From assembly GCA_025449115.1 (NCBI GenBank), contig JAHLKC010000054.1, positions 1 to 64,000 on the forward strand: 64,000 nucleotides of DNA. The letters run 5' to 3'. A model generated the notes under the pieces. It saw nothing but the letters and a program-made list of their open reading frames with translations. It did no database searches and was not told the origin of the DNA. The translations under genes were made by a program, and so were the position numbers. Below are positions 23,298 to 35,521 of the stretch, in pieces. The number at the start of each line of letters is the position of its first letter. Position 1 is the stretch's first letter. This DNA comes from Chytridium lagenaria. Its lineage: Eukaryota > Chytridiomycota > Chytridiomycetes > Chytridiales > Chytridiaceae.

Positions 23298-24643
23298 CAT
23301 TTCGTTGATAGCTCTTCCTTACAAGTATCCACTTAGTGATTGTAGACGTCCTGATCCTGGCGTGCAATTAGGAGGACCGAGCAGTGGCTGCAGTGGCTGC
23401 AGATAATAATGTTCGTTATTTTGAGTTTGAATTTGCAGAAAAGGGTATGGCAACAGTGCGGGTAAGTAATTCTTTCCAAATATTGATGCCGACGCCGCCG
23501 CCTCAAGGCAAAAAGAGCCGAAGAATCGGGAGTGAAGCGAGGTGGATGTCTGCACGGGTATTGTGACCCAATTTCTCAAGTAGATGCTGCGGTTGACAAA
23601 GAGCCTGACAACGGCCAAACAACACACCTCTCCTCTGGTGACGGATGGGTTGAAGTTAAAGGTTCTTGCCTAGAGGGATGGTTTCCTCTTCCAGAACCCT
23701 TGCTTTAAAAACGTCAACGATATTTATGTCCGCCCCTGTTTACGCAAAAATCTTCTGTGTCGCACCCGCTTTCTCAAATATTTACATCATTTTTTATCAA
23801 CTGCTTTATTAAATATTCTTGTCGGTTAAAAAAGGTCACGATCCTCCGACGCCGTCATCAAGCCGCCATTGGGATGGCCTCTCCCCATCCCATACACATC
23901 ATATATCCCTTTTTACTTATCATCTCATCTTCCTTACCTATCCATTGTTCCAAACTCCATCCATCCAGACCTCCCATGTCATCCATACTGTCTATTCATG
24001 CCATCGTTCCGTCTGCCGTCCCATCTTTTCACTCACTAAATAATCAGTTCGTACACTCAGCGGTCTGGTTCTTTCTCTGTTCACTCTCGGCTCTTCTATT
24101 GCGCGAGTGTATTTGCTTGATGAGGAATTTGAAGTCCATCTCAAGCTTTTCTTTAGAGTAAGAGCGCGTTTGAGAGGCAGATGGAGAGGTATAATGAGAC
24201 GTGATGAAGTGTTGAAAAAGAACTGAAGCATTGGAGAAAGTTTATTTAGGTGAGTGAAAGATGGATTGGAAAAACAACATGCTAGAGAAGCATTTGGACT
24301 GAACTACGGAAGGATACTTGTTTTGAAGGCTGATATTTGAATAGCAAGTTATGCTTTAACCATCGAAGCTTCGAACCTTCCGATGCCTTCCATGAAAGTG
24401 TTATGGAAAAGAAAGAAAACAACAGAAAATGGTCGAATACCCTCTTAGGCTTGCGTCTGGTTTTTGAGACACCATCATCGTCGATTCAATGCGTGTTCTT
24501 CCAATCACTATGCTCACGCAAAACAATGGTTAAGAGGTTTATTGCAGCGGTGGCTGCAGACACCATTTGGCAACCTAAACCTGGTGTCATCAGACACTTT
24601 CACTTTACCTTCTAGGCGGCTTTACATCTTTCGCGATCGCATC
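23298..24643. other. Intergenic stretch between divergent genes
   Basis: It should hold the promoters of the minus-strand membrane-protein gene and the plus-strand gene starting at 24644. Pyrimidine-rich Cs and Ts with a CATCC-rich part near 23900-23990. No gene recognised. Confidence 0.35.
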
Positions 24644-25787
24644 ATGGAGACGGCCTCATCCATCACCCCAACTCCTGCAACACCCGCTCAAGTTCAAGCG
24701 GTAAGAACGCATCCAATGGAACAAGAACTCGAAAACGGAGCGAATCATTTTCAACAGCATCCCCAACGATGGCGGCGCGACGAATTGCAGCAACAGCTGG
24801 TAGCTTCCAGTTTTCACCGGATGCGACGCAGCAACACTCAAAATGCATCAACTGGTTTGACGAGGAGGTCTTTGGAGGATCTCAGTAGCGCCAGTGTTAA
24901 CAGTAGAGACGAGGACGTCAAGGTCGAATCCGTTCGTGTGGTCAAACAGAACAAAGTTCAGTTTCAGACATCAGTAAAGAAGATGGACTCTCAGGTGACG
25001 AACACGAACCTAGTAGTCTGGGAACTATAAAGAGTAGGATGACAGATTCGGCTGTGGCGATTTCGACGCCGCAGATGACGGCCCCGGAAAGCAGAGCGAT
25101 GTCGTCGCAGTAACTGAACAGTACTCCAACACAACCGCCGACGGCGAGCGACAAGCCGAAAACGCGCCAAAGTCTTTACAGGACAGTGGTCTGGCTGAAG
25201 AAATCCCTAGATCAATTTCAAAGCCAAACGAAGGAATCCGCGGAGCCGCAATGCTCATACAAAGCTATACCATGCAGAGCGATCAAAAGTCTGCCGGTCA
25301 ATCGTCCTACGGTTTTACCATGAATGACATTGATAAAATCATTTCCGAGGTTGCTGCGAAAGCGGCGAGCACAACCAACACCTGTTTCCAAAATCAAGCT
25401 TCCATCAATAACCGTAGGCCATCGCTTTCTTTCCCCAATGCTGCACATGCCGCTACGAACAAGACCGAGTCGTTGCATCAAGTCGCCGGCCAGCGCCCGG
25501 GACACCGCTCAAGTCGGTTCATTTTGATGTTCCACTGTACCCGGCTTCGCAGGGGCAGAATGTTGTGGATGGGAAGTTCATGGAGGAAGGGGTTAGACCG
25601 AAGAAGGGATGGCTGGGAGGAAAAAGGAGAGGAACAAAAGACGGAGAAGCATGAGAAAGGAATCGTATCTACACATTTTGGTGGATCAGGTCCTGGTGAC
25701 TACGGAGTTCTGTCGAGGAGGAGAAGGTCGTTTGGAAGACTGAGAAAGGGGACTGAAGCAGCAGCTGAAGACCCCGTTGCCCTATAA
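24644..25787 (+). CDS. Unidentified polar protein, frameshifted
   Basis: The likely start is at 24644 (METASSITPTPATPAQVQ). About 125 codons of Gln/Arg/Ser-rich sequence follow, with HRMRRSNTQN and TRRSLEDLSSASVNSRDED segments. The frame moves near 24985 and again near 25060, continuing as an acidic, Gln/Ser-rich region (QYSNTTADGE, DSGLAEEIPRSIS, MNDIDKIISEVAAKAAS) to about 25500. There it shifts once more into HFDVPLYPASQGQNVVDGKF...KKGWLGGKRRG. The composition suggests an intrinsically disordered protein. No domain is recognised. Short conserved-looking ends (MNDIDKIISEVAAKA and HFDVPLYPAS) are the best probes for homology. Confidence 0.45.
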
Positions 25788-26296
25788 GGAATTGACCCTT
25801 AGTTTTAAAGCGTAAATTGGAGATACCCCAATAAATATATGGTTACAGGTTACTATGCGTATGTAAAATCGTGGTCCATTGCATTCTGGTGAGAATAAAT
25901 AATAAAGAACCCAGGTCCCATAATGACGGCCATCAACGACCCGTAACAATTCCCTGGTGTAACTTTTCCTCATCCGACCTAAAATGCATATGGAGGTGGA
26001 TGCGAAAGTGAAGACGGAGCCACCTGCTGACGGGCCGTAGCTTCCGTAGAGACCCCATCACAGCCAGTGCAACATTCTGTACAAATCCTGACTCCTGACG
26101 AAACACCGACGCCAAGTGGAAGAAGGTGGGGTAAACGATCTCATGAGATGGCTTGGCCAAGACTGTCGACAATGCTGTGCCAGCATGGCTGCTTTAGCGA
26201 TCCTTCATTACGTTAATCTACTTTTCACCATTGATAGACTAACTGTATTTTTTTCCTCCTACTTTTTGTCTTTCATCCGTCCACTTTACTTGAAAG
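25788..26296. other. Intergenic or 5' exon/intron region of the metacaspase gene
   Basis: Immediately before 26297 there is a perfect intron end: a GACTAAC branch site (about 26236), a T-rich tract and a TTGAAAG acceptor. At least one 5' exon of the metacaspase therefore lies in or before this stretch. A candidate donor is GTAAAC at about 26130, but the exon itself could not be fixed. Confidence 0.4.
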
Positions 26297-27476
26297 ACCT
26301 CGACACAAAGCTCTTCTCATTGGCATTCGTTACCTCAACACCAACGATCCTCTAGCTGGCCCCCACAACGATGTTCGGAACGTCCACACCTGGCTCACAT
26401 ATACATATCCATTCCACCCTAATAATATTCTTATTCTTACCGAGGATCAACCGGATCCCACAAAGTGGCCTACTCGGGACAACATTTTGGGGGTTGAGAT
26501 GGCTCGCTGATGACAGCATATCGGGGATAAACTTTTTGCATTACAGTGGTCATGGAGGTGCTGTTCTTGATGATGGTGAGGTGCTTTTAATTCGTTGTTT
26601 TCGGGAATAAGGTGAAGTTTTGCTGATGTTTTTTCTACAAAGATGGAGATGAAGCAGATGGCATGGACGAATCTATCATCCCCTCGATTACGAAGAAAGC
26701 GGGGAGATTCTAGATGACGTACGTCTTATTTAAATTCCCGCGATCATTCAACTCATTCTACGAATGACAGGATATGTTTAAAATCGCAATCGCACCTCTT
26801 CCCGAAGGCTGCCGTCTCACCGCCATCTTCGACTGCTGCCACTCCGGTTCCATCCTCGACCTCCAATACAGTTACAAACCCACCGGCGAACTCGAAATCC
26901 AGCGTAACGACGCTCGCGCTCCGATCCTCGAAGCAGTAGGAAGGGGGATCCGTAAAGCACTTGTTGGACATCGTGCTCATGCAAAGGCAGAACTTCAGGC
27001 CGCTTACAAGTTTTACAAGACACGAAATGAATCGCAAGAAGGGGAATACGGGTTTGCTGATGGTGAGGTGGTGAAGACGGCTGATGGGATGGTGGTGGCG
27101 GCGGATAAGGCTTTAAAGGCGAGAAGTACGAGGCGACGGTTGTGCAGTTTTCGGCTTGTAATGATTATGAAAGGAGTGCGGATTTTGGGACTGGAGCTGA
27201 TGCTAGTACGGTTTATAATCATTCTTTTTTTTGTTCTGCCTTGTTACCGTCCATTTGTTCCTCGTAATGTTAACGAAACATTTAACCTCCTAGGTCAATC
27301 TATCGGTATCATGTCATGGGCAATCTTCAATGCCTTGCAGACCAACATCCGAAACTGTTGACTTATTTGCGAAAACTCGCAAACTTGTCTCTGACCGCTA
27401 TAAGCAATCCGTCATTCTCTCTACCGGCTTCCCTATGGATATTTCTAGAAGTCTTCTCTGTTTTATAAAGATTTAA
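26297..27476 (+). CDS. Type I metacaspase (caspase-like cysteine protease), 5' end missing
   Basis: Metacaspases are Ca-dependent Arg/Lys-specific cysteine proteases of the C14 clan with roles in cell death and protein quality control. Visible in order: KALLIGIRYL at the start of the p20 domain, the AGPHNDVRNV block, NILILTEDQPDPTKWPT, catalytic His in HYSGHGG (His codon about 26551), DGDEADGMDE after an intron, DYEESGEILDD, and catalytic Cys in IFDCCHSGS (Cys codon about 26837). The p10-like part follows: VVQFSACNDYERSADF, QSIGIMSWAIFNAL and VSDRYKQSVILSTGFP. Introns: about 26574-26640, 26718-26768 and one ending at about 27293. Single-base breaks lie in G- or C-runs at about 26489, 26691 and 27120, and again near 27330. 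Both catalytic residues are intact, so the gene is probably functional and the breaks are sequence errors. Confidence 0.85.
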
Positions 27477-28660
27477 GTGTTATGTATTTCTGTCTTTTTT
27501 TTTTGGTTGTTGTTTATTGAAACGCGTTTAGGGCGTGGATATCTTATGGTGGTTTTCCTTATATATATTGTAGAAGTATGTAGGAATTCTTCACCACGCG
27601 TATAGCGCTGTCCAGCAACTAAGTTCAAGAATCCATCAAAACTTGTAAAAGGTGTGATGACTTCTTACTGGCGATATATGGCTTATTAAATGCCAAATGA
27701 ATTTGAAAAACTCAATAAATGTCACCATATGTGATGAGCAGCTCTTATCGCATAGCTTTAAGAAAGCTTAATCGATCAAGACGACACTGGAAACATAGTT
27801 AAAAGACGCTGAGTACGTAGTCGCACTCCGCGCTCTTTTAAATAACAACCAATCACACTTAATCCTTTGGTTGCAGGTTCTTGATTGCAATTTAAGCCGG
27901 TACTCGCCTGAAGGCCTTTGATGACTTTTAAAAAGGGCCTTATAAAGCTGGTAACCCCTTCAGCTGGACTGCTACTTAATTATAAATAACAATGAAATTG
28001 TAGGTGAATATAAGGTTGGGAAACAGTGAATCCTTGTTGGGGTGATATGTGATCGTTTCAAAGATTCTTGTAAAGGGAGAAGGGTCAATGCGTCCTTGCT
28101 TGCCGAGATGAATGGCGCACACCAGCAAAGCGGTTTAGAAGATGTGGCTTAGAAGACGTTACGTGTTTGTATTTATCGAAAAAGGGATAATATAATAAGG
28201 AGGAGTGTTCCTGGTGGAGTTTTTGGATGAGGACGAGCAACTTTTACGATCGATCCATCTTGTGAAATACGCTCTTTAAGTTGCGTCACTTTAGAAAGCA
28301 AAACTGCTGCCTGACTGCAACATACGGGTACCGTCGTAGCCACAGTTACAATCTGCGTCCCTGAATAGTCGGGAGACCTTGATGCAAAGTGCGGGGCTCA
28401 CTGTTTCTGTTGGGGTTGACCGATGAGGGCATTGAACTTGAAATTGGCTTAACTTGAGGTTGGGTTCATCATGTTGTGGTAGTATGGACAAGCTTGTTAA
28501 AGGGACGCCTGAAAATGTATCGCGCTTGAGCTTCGCTCGTGTCTTTGGAACAATGGGCCGTTGATGCCATTCACCTTTATTATAACCCGTTTTCACGTTG
28601 GCGTCACGCGTCTTCACCGTTTTTTTTATTGCTCTGTCCGTCTTTACCCTTTTCTTCAAA
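27477..28660. other. Intergenic stretch
   Basis: AT-rich at first, then mixed. No supportable gene on either strand. Confidence 0.4.
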
Positions 28661-28860
28661 TCTGTAAGCGTTTTACGTGTATTTTGCCTTTTTACTTGGG
28701 ATTTATGTGGAGGGAAACAGCTTCTCTTCTTTAACGCGTTTTACGCGTCTTTTGTCTTCTTATCTGGACAATGTTTTAAAAGTGTGGGGGTTCTTCTCAC
28801 CATTTAACGCGTTTTACTCGTCTTTTGCTGTGAAGAGAGCTTTGTGGCCGGGAAACAAGA
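28660..28860. repeat. Three degenerate ~70-bp tandem repeats
   Basis: The block TAACGCGTTTTACGCGTCTTTTG at about 28731 recurs as TAACGCGTTTTACTCGTCTTTTG at about 28803 and, more diverged, as TAAGCGTTTTACGTGTATTTTG at about 28666. Spacing is about 65-72 bases, and each unit also carries a GGGAAAC-like block. Confidence 0.6.
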
Positions 28861-30125
28861 TATAAATTTGTAGAAAGTTAAACGAATAGAGACCGTTCGA
28901 CCATTCCAGAGACGTTCATACCCAGTCGTAGCAAGTCGACCACAGTGTATCATTTCTTAGTATGATCTATTACACAGCCATAGTTTTGTTTGGGCTCTTG
29001 GTGCTTCAATATGTGTGGTATTTGAATGTCCGCAAGGCTTAAACTTTTTTGGATCAAATGCGACGATACCGGCTGAGATGATTCATGGAAGCCATGCCCA
29101 CAGAATGCACGGTGTGGACGCTTTATTATATTAAATATGAGGTGAAACTGTTGCAACCGCAAAGGCTTTATTGCAATAAACACATGGCGAAACTGTTGCA
29201 ACCCAAAAGAACTCATTCAAGCAAACAGAAAAGGTGAGGTTTTAAGCGGCGACGCAAGTTGTATATATAAAAGCCATATTCGTCATTGATTCAACTTGAA
29301 AATGAATGGATGGGTTTAATTAGTCGCAAGCCACACACTCGCCTTGATCAACGACGAGATGTCGCGTGAAATGACATCATGCATGAGAAGCTACAGCTTA
29401 GTGGCTTTACTGTCGTGCGTCAAACACAAGTCGAGACCATCCCAAAGGATTCGTGAACTTGACGAATAAATGCGGAGCAAGAAGATCAATGACCCGTCTC
29501 TATTGATGAAAGCCACATTCGTCAGCGTAGGTGTTTATAGCCCAACAAACGTGCTTTTCTTCAAATCGGCGCATTGGCATGTATTTTAAAAACGTGATGT
29601 GGGTTTAGGTTCGACTTTCAAACGACGAGGCAACGTGAAATGATATTCATGATTTACGAAGGATGAAAGAGGGGATGTAGGGGCTTTATTGATGCGAAAG
29701 CCACAGAGCTGATAAGGAGCCTTGAATAAGCATTGAGAGGCGACACTGAGATTTAAAAAAGGATAGGTGAGGTTTAAGCAGAGGTGGGTTCGTGGAGACA
29801 CCAATTGTTCATTGAGACAAAGGCCGCTCTGTTGTTAGCCTCATGGGACGATGATGCTTCTGAAATTCTGAATAAATATTTTACCTTCACGGGGGACACT
29901 AAAGACAAAAGCCATTAAAACTTAAAAAAAGGTTGAACCTTGAAAACTCATAGGCGACATGACGTGATGCTCGGTTTGATCAGCGAAAAGTGCGCACGGA
30001 TCAATGATAAAGCAACTTTAAATGCCGTCATTTCAGACAAATTTTCTAGGAAAGCCCCTTGGGTCTTCGTGGAGGCAAGAAAAGTGAAAAGATCCTACAC
30101 AGACGCCGCAGCAGCTGGCACTTGA
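28861..30125. repeat. Region of scattered, strongly diverged repeats
   Basis: An AAAGCCA(C/T)A-TTCGTC-type block next to an ATTGATG block recurs near 29268, 29507, 29696, 29820 and 29900. A CGACGAG-x-GTGAAATGA block recurs near 29351 and 29621. A GGTGAAACTGTTGCAAC block is duplicated at about 29142 and 29184. Order and spacing vary (about 190-250 bases), as expected for an old tandem array or relic element. No protein is encoded. Confidence 0.45.
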
Positions 30126-31359
30126 AGCCAACGGGGTTTTGTGAGGGCTTTCAGGCATTGGAACGGGGTGTGTGTGATCGATGAATGAAATTCACTCGGT
30201 CGTGTATACTATATCACGAATTTCACATGGGAGTCATTGGATGACTTTACGATCTGAGGAGAGAGAGGCTTGCTCCAAATTATCGCTCGTTCATCATAGA
30301 AATTGTCAATGAACCCGAGGGCATCTCTGGGTAAGGTAAAATTGAACTGGATGATATGCGTCTATAGTAGGTAAAGCCCTTGAAGGATGGGATTCCACGA
30401 CGACACCGAGACATTGGTTTGGTTTGTTGGGTGGGTGGTTGGTTGGTTGTGGGTGGAAGATAATGCTTTCAAGGGTTGGGCTTTCGAAGGTGTCTTTTTG
30501 TCGTATTATTGAGGGAGAGGTGCTTGTTTATTTATATGCGGGTAAATAATAATAGCTGGTTAATAATACGCATATTTCATATTCATCCGTTATTTCCATG
30601 TTCTTCAGGTGGCTCTTCCCTCAAAGTTATCGGGAGTGAATTAAAAACAATTATTTATTAATTGAAAGTCACATTATTCAAACTGTTGAATATTAGAAAA
30701 TAACGTCATTTGTTATTTATTAAAGAAAAGAGTCAAAAATTCAAAAGCCGATGGTGGATGGGTGGATCATATGGATCATGATATTTAATACATGCGGTCC
30801 CAAGACCATTATTACTTAGTGGCAAAGTTGTTGTTTGTTGAAAAGAAAAAAAAAAAGCACGAGTGTCACACATGACCTACTAATACCAAATTCATATGAT
30901 AATTGGAATTCCCATATTTGGAATGAAAGCAATGTTTGAAAGCACGTGTGAATCATGATCTCATCGATGTTAATGAATTATCATCACAAGGCACAGAGAA
31001 AAAAGCCCTAAATTGAATTATGGTATGAAACCCGTATTTCTGGAGAATGACCAGCTTTTCTTCTAATTCAAACAAACTTGGAAATGCGAGAAACCAAAGT
31101 CACATGAAAGAGTAACGGAACAAGAAGGACCATCAGCATTTATTTAATTATTATTACTGACCAACTGACTGACTGACTGACTGGCTGGCTGACTCTAATT
31201 TAATTCATATCCTACTGCGCTCCACACTCTTATTAATATCTCACCACCTCACTCACCACCTACCTCACTCACTCACTGCCGTCGTCACCATCAGTCCCGT
31301 TTCTTACCACACTCACACCCCACTCACCACACGGATCGCAAAGAAACCCTACCGCAACG
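30126..31359. other. Intergenic stretch with simple repeats
   Basis: AT-rich without genes. A (GACT)n-like microsatellite lies at about 31160-31194 and CTCA/CCACCT-rich sequence at about 31240-31320, just upstream of the DUF1752 gene start. A CAACG-ATG context precedes the start codon at 31360. Confidence 0.5.
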
Positions 31360-33248
31360 ATGCCTGCAGTCCTGGAAGAGCCCGTGCTCAGACTAACCTT
31401 CAACAATATGGAGAAGTTAAAGTCCTTTGATGAGGCAAACATCTCGGCCTTTTGGGCTGGTAAGTGACAGTCAATCTTTTGTCTGTCTCTCGCTCTCTCT
31501 TTCTCTCGTTGATTGAACTCCTTTGCTCGTTTGCTTTGGTTACGTTTGGTTGGTAAGATCTTAACATCAATCTTTTCTGTTCTTCTTTTAGTTTTTTCAA
31601 AGGTCAAAGATAACCTCGAAAATGGTCGTCGTCTTGAGAACATGAGCTGGAGGTAGTTACAATATTTCCTTTTTTTTCACTTTACTTTTTCTTTTTAATA
31701 AAGGTTCAATCTTTTTCAGTTTACTGCTCTTAAAATTTCACACTACCTTTCTCTCTATCTTTTTTTCTTCAAAATCCTGTTTAGTGGTTTTCTGTTGGAT
31801 GAAAATACTGATATATTTACTCTTATCAAAGGTTATGGTACCGCTTAGGCTCTACTTCATCAACATCCTCCAACCCATCTTCTCCTTCATCACCTGCCTC
31901 ACCTTTCCCTCCTTCCATCATCACAACCGAATCTTCATTCTTCAAAAAACACCACCACGTCCGCTCCTCTTGGTCGCAGCCACCACACCACCATCAACTC
32001 TGCATCACCCGCGCCTTCAATATTAAAATCAGTGCCTAGGTCATCAGTAGCACCAGTACCAGCACCGAACCCAGCACCTGTAAAAAAGCAGCAACAACAA
32101 CAATACGCTCCTATTCCCCGTCCACCTCCATCCCCCATCGCATCCACTACCACCACCATCATCCCTGCATCATCATCAAACCAACCCACAACAGCGCCCG
32201 TTCTACCACGCGTCAACACCTCCTTAATCGTCACCCGCATTCCACAGCAGAGCAACAGCTTTTCCAACAGCAGCAACCCATTCAGCCCTTTATCCTTCCC
32301 ACCGTCACCAACCCACCTCCGCGCTACGTTGTCGTCATCCCACATCCTTCTGACCCTCACCCTCCCATCACCACGCCGCAAGCCATCGTGACTCCCTCAA
32401 AAGTCAAATTTTTCATTTCAGGATCCGGCACACCGTCGGATGACGGCATGCAACAGGCGACCACTAGCGCATTAGCACGTGCATCACCTGTGCCTCCGCA
32501 AACTCAAAAGATTGTAGAAGACGATGAAGATGGTTTGGAGGAGAGTGACGTTGGCGACGAAAGTGATTTTTACTCGGACGAGGATGATCTTTACTCTGAG
32601 GAAGAGGAAGAGGACGATGACGAGGATATTGCAGAAGGAGAGTTTTACTATAGTGAGGATGAAAAGGCTGCGCCACCCACTATAGTCAAAGATCCCATGT
32701 TCTGTAAAGTCGGACTCGCACCACCACAATCCACCGCCCACATGTCATCCTCTCTCTCCTCCTCCATCGCCTCCACCTCAACAACATCTTCCTACCTTCC
32801 TCCCCGCGCCTTCGTCTCCGCCGTTTCATCACCAGCACCCGTTCCCACCCTCCTCCCCCGACGCAACGTTTCCACCAAATCCCTATTATCCGCACAACTT
32901 GAGAGCGCAGGATTAAGACGAGGACACCCGAGTCTCGTCAAGGGTTTATCGAGGATTGGGGGATGTGATGTTTGCGATGGTGTTGGGAGCGATGCGGCTC
33001 GGAGTGGGGATTGGAGTGGTGTTGAGGGGTGTGGATGTGAAGGCGGGTATGAGGGAGTGGAGGAACGGGATGTGCAGTTTTTTGAGAGAGTGGAGGGTGG
33101 AGAAGATGAGGCGTTGTTTAGTGAGAGTTTGAGAAGGAATTTGATCACGGACCGGAGAATGCCGTTTCATATTGGGGGCCGACAGAAGGGGGGGAGGGTG
33201 ACGAGGGCTGAAGGGGATCCAGAGTCTTTTACGAGTTACTATTGGTGA
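31360..33248 (+). CDS. DUF1752/DUF3295-type transcription-regulator-like protein
   Basis: Exon 1 (31360-31459), exon 2 (31592-31652) and exon 3 (from 31832) splice cleanly and give the N-terminal AreA-GATA-like motif (DUF1752): SFWAVFSKVKDNL-type block, GRRLENMSWRLW, corresponding to the family's W-x-(V/I)-(Y/F)-(S/T)-(R/K)-x-K...R-x-ENxxWRxW. A long Pro/Ser/Gln-rich disordered region follows. Then comes KVKFFISGSGTPSDDG, a highly acidic segment (about 32515-32640), and a C-terminal ALFSESLRRNLITDRR block, which resembles the TESLRRxLLWER end of DUF3295 proteins. Proteins of this kind in ascomycetes act in nitrogen-source signalling. The activity here is unknown. Frame breaks occur at an A6 run (about 31946) and near 32235. 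Confidence 0.72.
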
Positions 33249-33780
33249 TTCAAAGACTTTCAACTGACCCCTCAACCCCCAGTTCATCTTTGTGCAATTA
33301 TTATTTTGGCGTGAATAGTTGTCTTGCTTTTGTGATATCTTTATTCCCTGTCACCCATAACCCCCTCCCCATGTTGAACGCTGGACACATACCCCGTCCA
33401 TGGCGTTTACTCGGCTTTATGTTCTTTTTCGCCTTTACCTTTTTTTTTATTGGGTTTTTTTTAGGAGGGGGGTTGAGGTGTTGTGTCGTCGTTTGTGTCA
33501 TTGTTATAGAATATCGATCGAAATATATATAATTTATTAGGGAATATAAAAAATGATGTTTTGGTATCGTAATTAAAAAAGAATTTATTGACGCTGGGAA
33601 TCTGGTTATCGGTGGTGGTTGATAGTCATGGGAGGCGACTTATCAATTTTTTTCGGCAAAGTCAAACTTTAACTGTCAAAAAAAGCATATGGCTTATCAC
33701 CATCACGATCACTAACCGTGAGGATTTCTGTACACCAGCAAAACACTTTTCTGTCCTCTCCTTCCCTCTTTACCCCCAAC
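33249..33780. other. Intergenic stretch
   Basis: Downstream of the DUF1752 gene, T-rich with ATATATAATTTATTA near 33523. No gene. Confidence 0.4.
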
Positions 33781-33787
33781 CACAAAT

Positions 33788-34680
33788 GTTTCAATGTCTC
33801 TCCCAGCTCTTCACACAACCCCCATCCACTCCCCAGCCCACCGTCAACTCAAGATCCTCATATACAACGTGCGTTCCCATCCCAACCCCAACTCTACCCC
33901 CTTCAGGTCTCCTTCCCACTCCCCAGCCCACCCCAACCCAAACATTCATCAACCTCCTGATGCTCGAAACCCCCGACATCATCTGTCTCCAAGATATCAC
34001 CATGGGGTTTTTAGCGTTCTACAAAATGACGACTGGGTGAGGACGTATGATGTGTGCAGGAAAGGGTTTATAACGGGGGTATCATGGTATGGAACGTGAC
34101 GCTTGTGTGTAGGAAAAGGTTGAGGTTGATAGGGAGACGAGGGTGGAGTTTCGGCAAAGCGTGCAATCGAGAAATTTGCTTGTTGTTGATGTTGAAGGGA
34201 AGGATGGAACCATTCCAAGGGTGAGTTTTATATTCACCGGTTACAATGTAACCCTTCCGCCTTAAAAACATGCAAAAAACAAACAAACAAACACTGTCCT
34301 TAAAAACATGCATTAAAAAAAAACAACACTGTTCTAGACTCGTATCTCCCAAAGCCATTTCGAGACCCTCCACTCCATCCAACTCCGTCAACACCAATAC
34401 GAGACCTCCAGTCTCCACACCCGCGTGACACCCACGACTCCACATCGGTTCAGTATTCTTCTGCAGCGACGTTGACGCGGCGGATGCGTTTGAGAAGGGT
34501 GGGTTTAGGGATTTGGCATGGAGCGGGGATCAGAGCCGGTTTGGGTGGGATGAGTGGGGATGGGATGAGGGGGTTGAGGTTATGTGTTGGGGAGAGGGAG
34601 GAGTTGGAGGAGGGTTCGTCTTATTTTGGGGTTGTTGGGGTTTTTGGGATGCCGGATGCGGCGGATTTGTGAGTAAGTTC
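33788..34680 (+). CDS. EEP-family phosphodiesterase (TDP2-like?), frameshifted
   Basis: Blocks of the endonuclease/exonuclease/phosphatase fold occur in order: QLKILIYNVR (first strand, about 33841), TFINLLMLETPDIICLQDI with the metal-binding Glu position occupied by Asp (about 33935-33995), a VTLVCRKRLRL...RNLLVVDVEGKDG segment (about 34098-34215), an intron (GTGAGT at about 34221 to TTCTAG near 34337), then TRISQSHFETLHSIQLRQHQYE resembling the THLES...R..QL block of TDP2-type enzymes. A final (C)SDVDAADAFEKGGFRDLAW matches GDFNxxD...GFxDLW. TDP2 removes 5'-tyrosyl adducts left by topoisomerase II. The frame breaks several times, so it is either a pseudogene or error-laden. It is unrelated to the retroelement EEP domain at 26-902. 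Confidence 0.5.
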
Positions 34681-35079
34681 GATGAGTTTTAAAATGCTTG
34701 TCGACTTATGTGGAAGGCGTCGCCCACGATACTTCGTTTCTTCCTATGCCTAGTCTTTGTGAATAGACGGTCGCAAATGTTCCACTACAAGAAGAGATCT
34801 ACATTGACTTAATGTTGACGTATTATTTTAAATGACTTACGCTTAAGGTTATAATGGCTTAGGTGCTAAGTCCGGCTCACAACACTCCTCACGCGCTTCT
34901 TTGCCCCTCCCTCTGCTCCCACACCGACGTCACTGTGAAACCTTCCTCACCCCTCTTTGAACAAAAGATGATGAAAATACAAACCGCAGCTTGTTCTTTT
35001 TAAAGAAAACATATTTTAATTCTCAGCCTAATATAGAAATTATTACAATCACCTTGTTGTAACGACGCTATCTTCTACA
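34681..35079. other. Intergenic stretch
   Basis: No gene or repeat recognised. Confidence 0.4.
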
Positions 35080-35417
35080 ATGACGTTTTCGTGTATCAAG
35101 CCGTCATGGCTGAAATGGCCTGTCGGTTGGCTTGAGAGAGGAATAGCCCATAAGGCTGATACCTATTATGTCATTATCAAACCGTTTTTTATCCCCATCA
35201 ACATCGAGTACCTTCATTCTCATATCTTCTACCTCGTGGGATTCAACCCCCTTTACGTACCCTCTCACCAACACATCCGACTTGAATCTCGCTTACTCCA
35301 TCATCCTCATATAAACCTCATTCCTCTTTTTGGGATCAAGATACCTACCTCTGGTCGTTTGTTTACTGGTCAACCTCATTCAGCTGTGATCAAAGTTACG
35401 GTTTTCGGCGCGAATAA
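35080..35417 (+). CDS. Unidentified short coding-like exon
   Basis: An open stretch of about 113 codons (MTFSCIKPSWLKWPVGWLE...) ends at a possible GTATGC donor after FGANKK (about 35420). It is rich in Ile, Leu, Tyr and His and shows no recognised domain. It might be an upstream exon of the ABC transporter's Cys-rich N-terminal region or a separate small gene. Coding status is doubtful. Confidence 0.25.
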
Positions 35418-35521
35418 AAAGGTATGCGTTGCTTATTAGCACTACAATTATCCATTCCATCTATCCATCGCCTTTACTATAATGATGCACTTGTGGATGC
35501 CTCTCTCTCTTGTGACCTTGG

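Noticed and set aside
31935..32381. 148-codon Gly/Val/Asp-rich minus-strand frame
   Set aside because: Mirror of the Pro/Thr/Ser-rich plus-strand coding region; no start context or motifs.
32484..33287. Several minus-strand frames of 85-118 codons
   Set aside because: All are antisense shadows of the acidic and Ser-rich DUF1752/DUF3295 gene on the plus strand.
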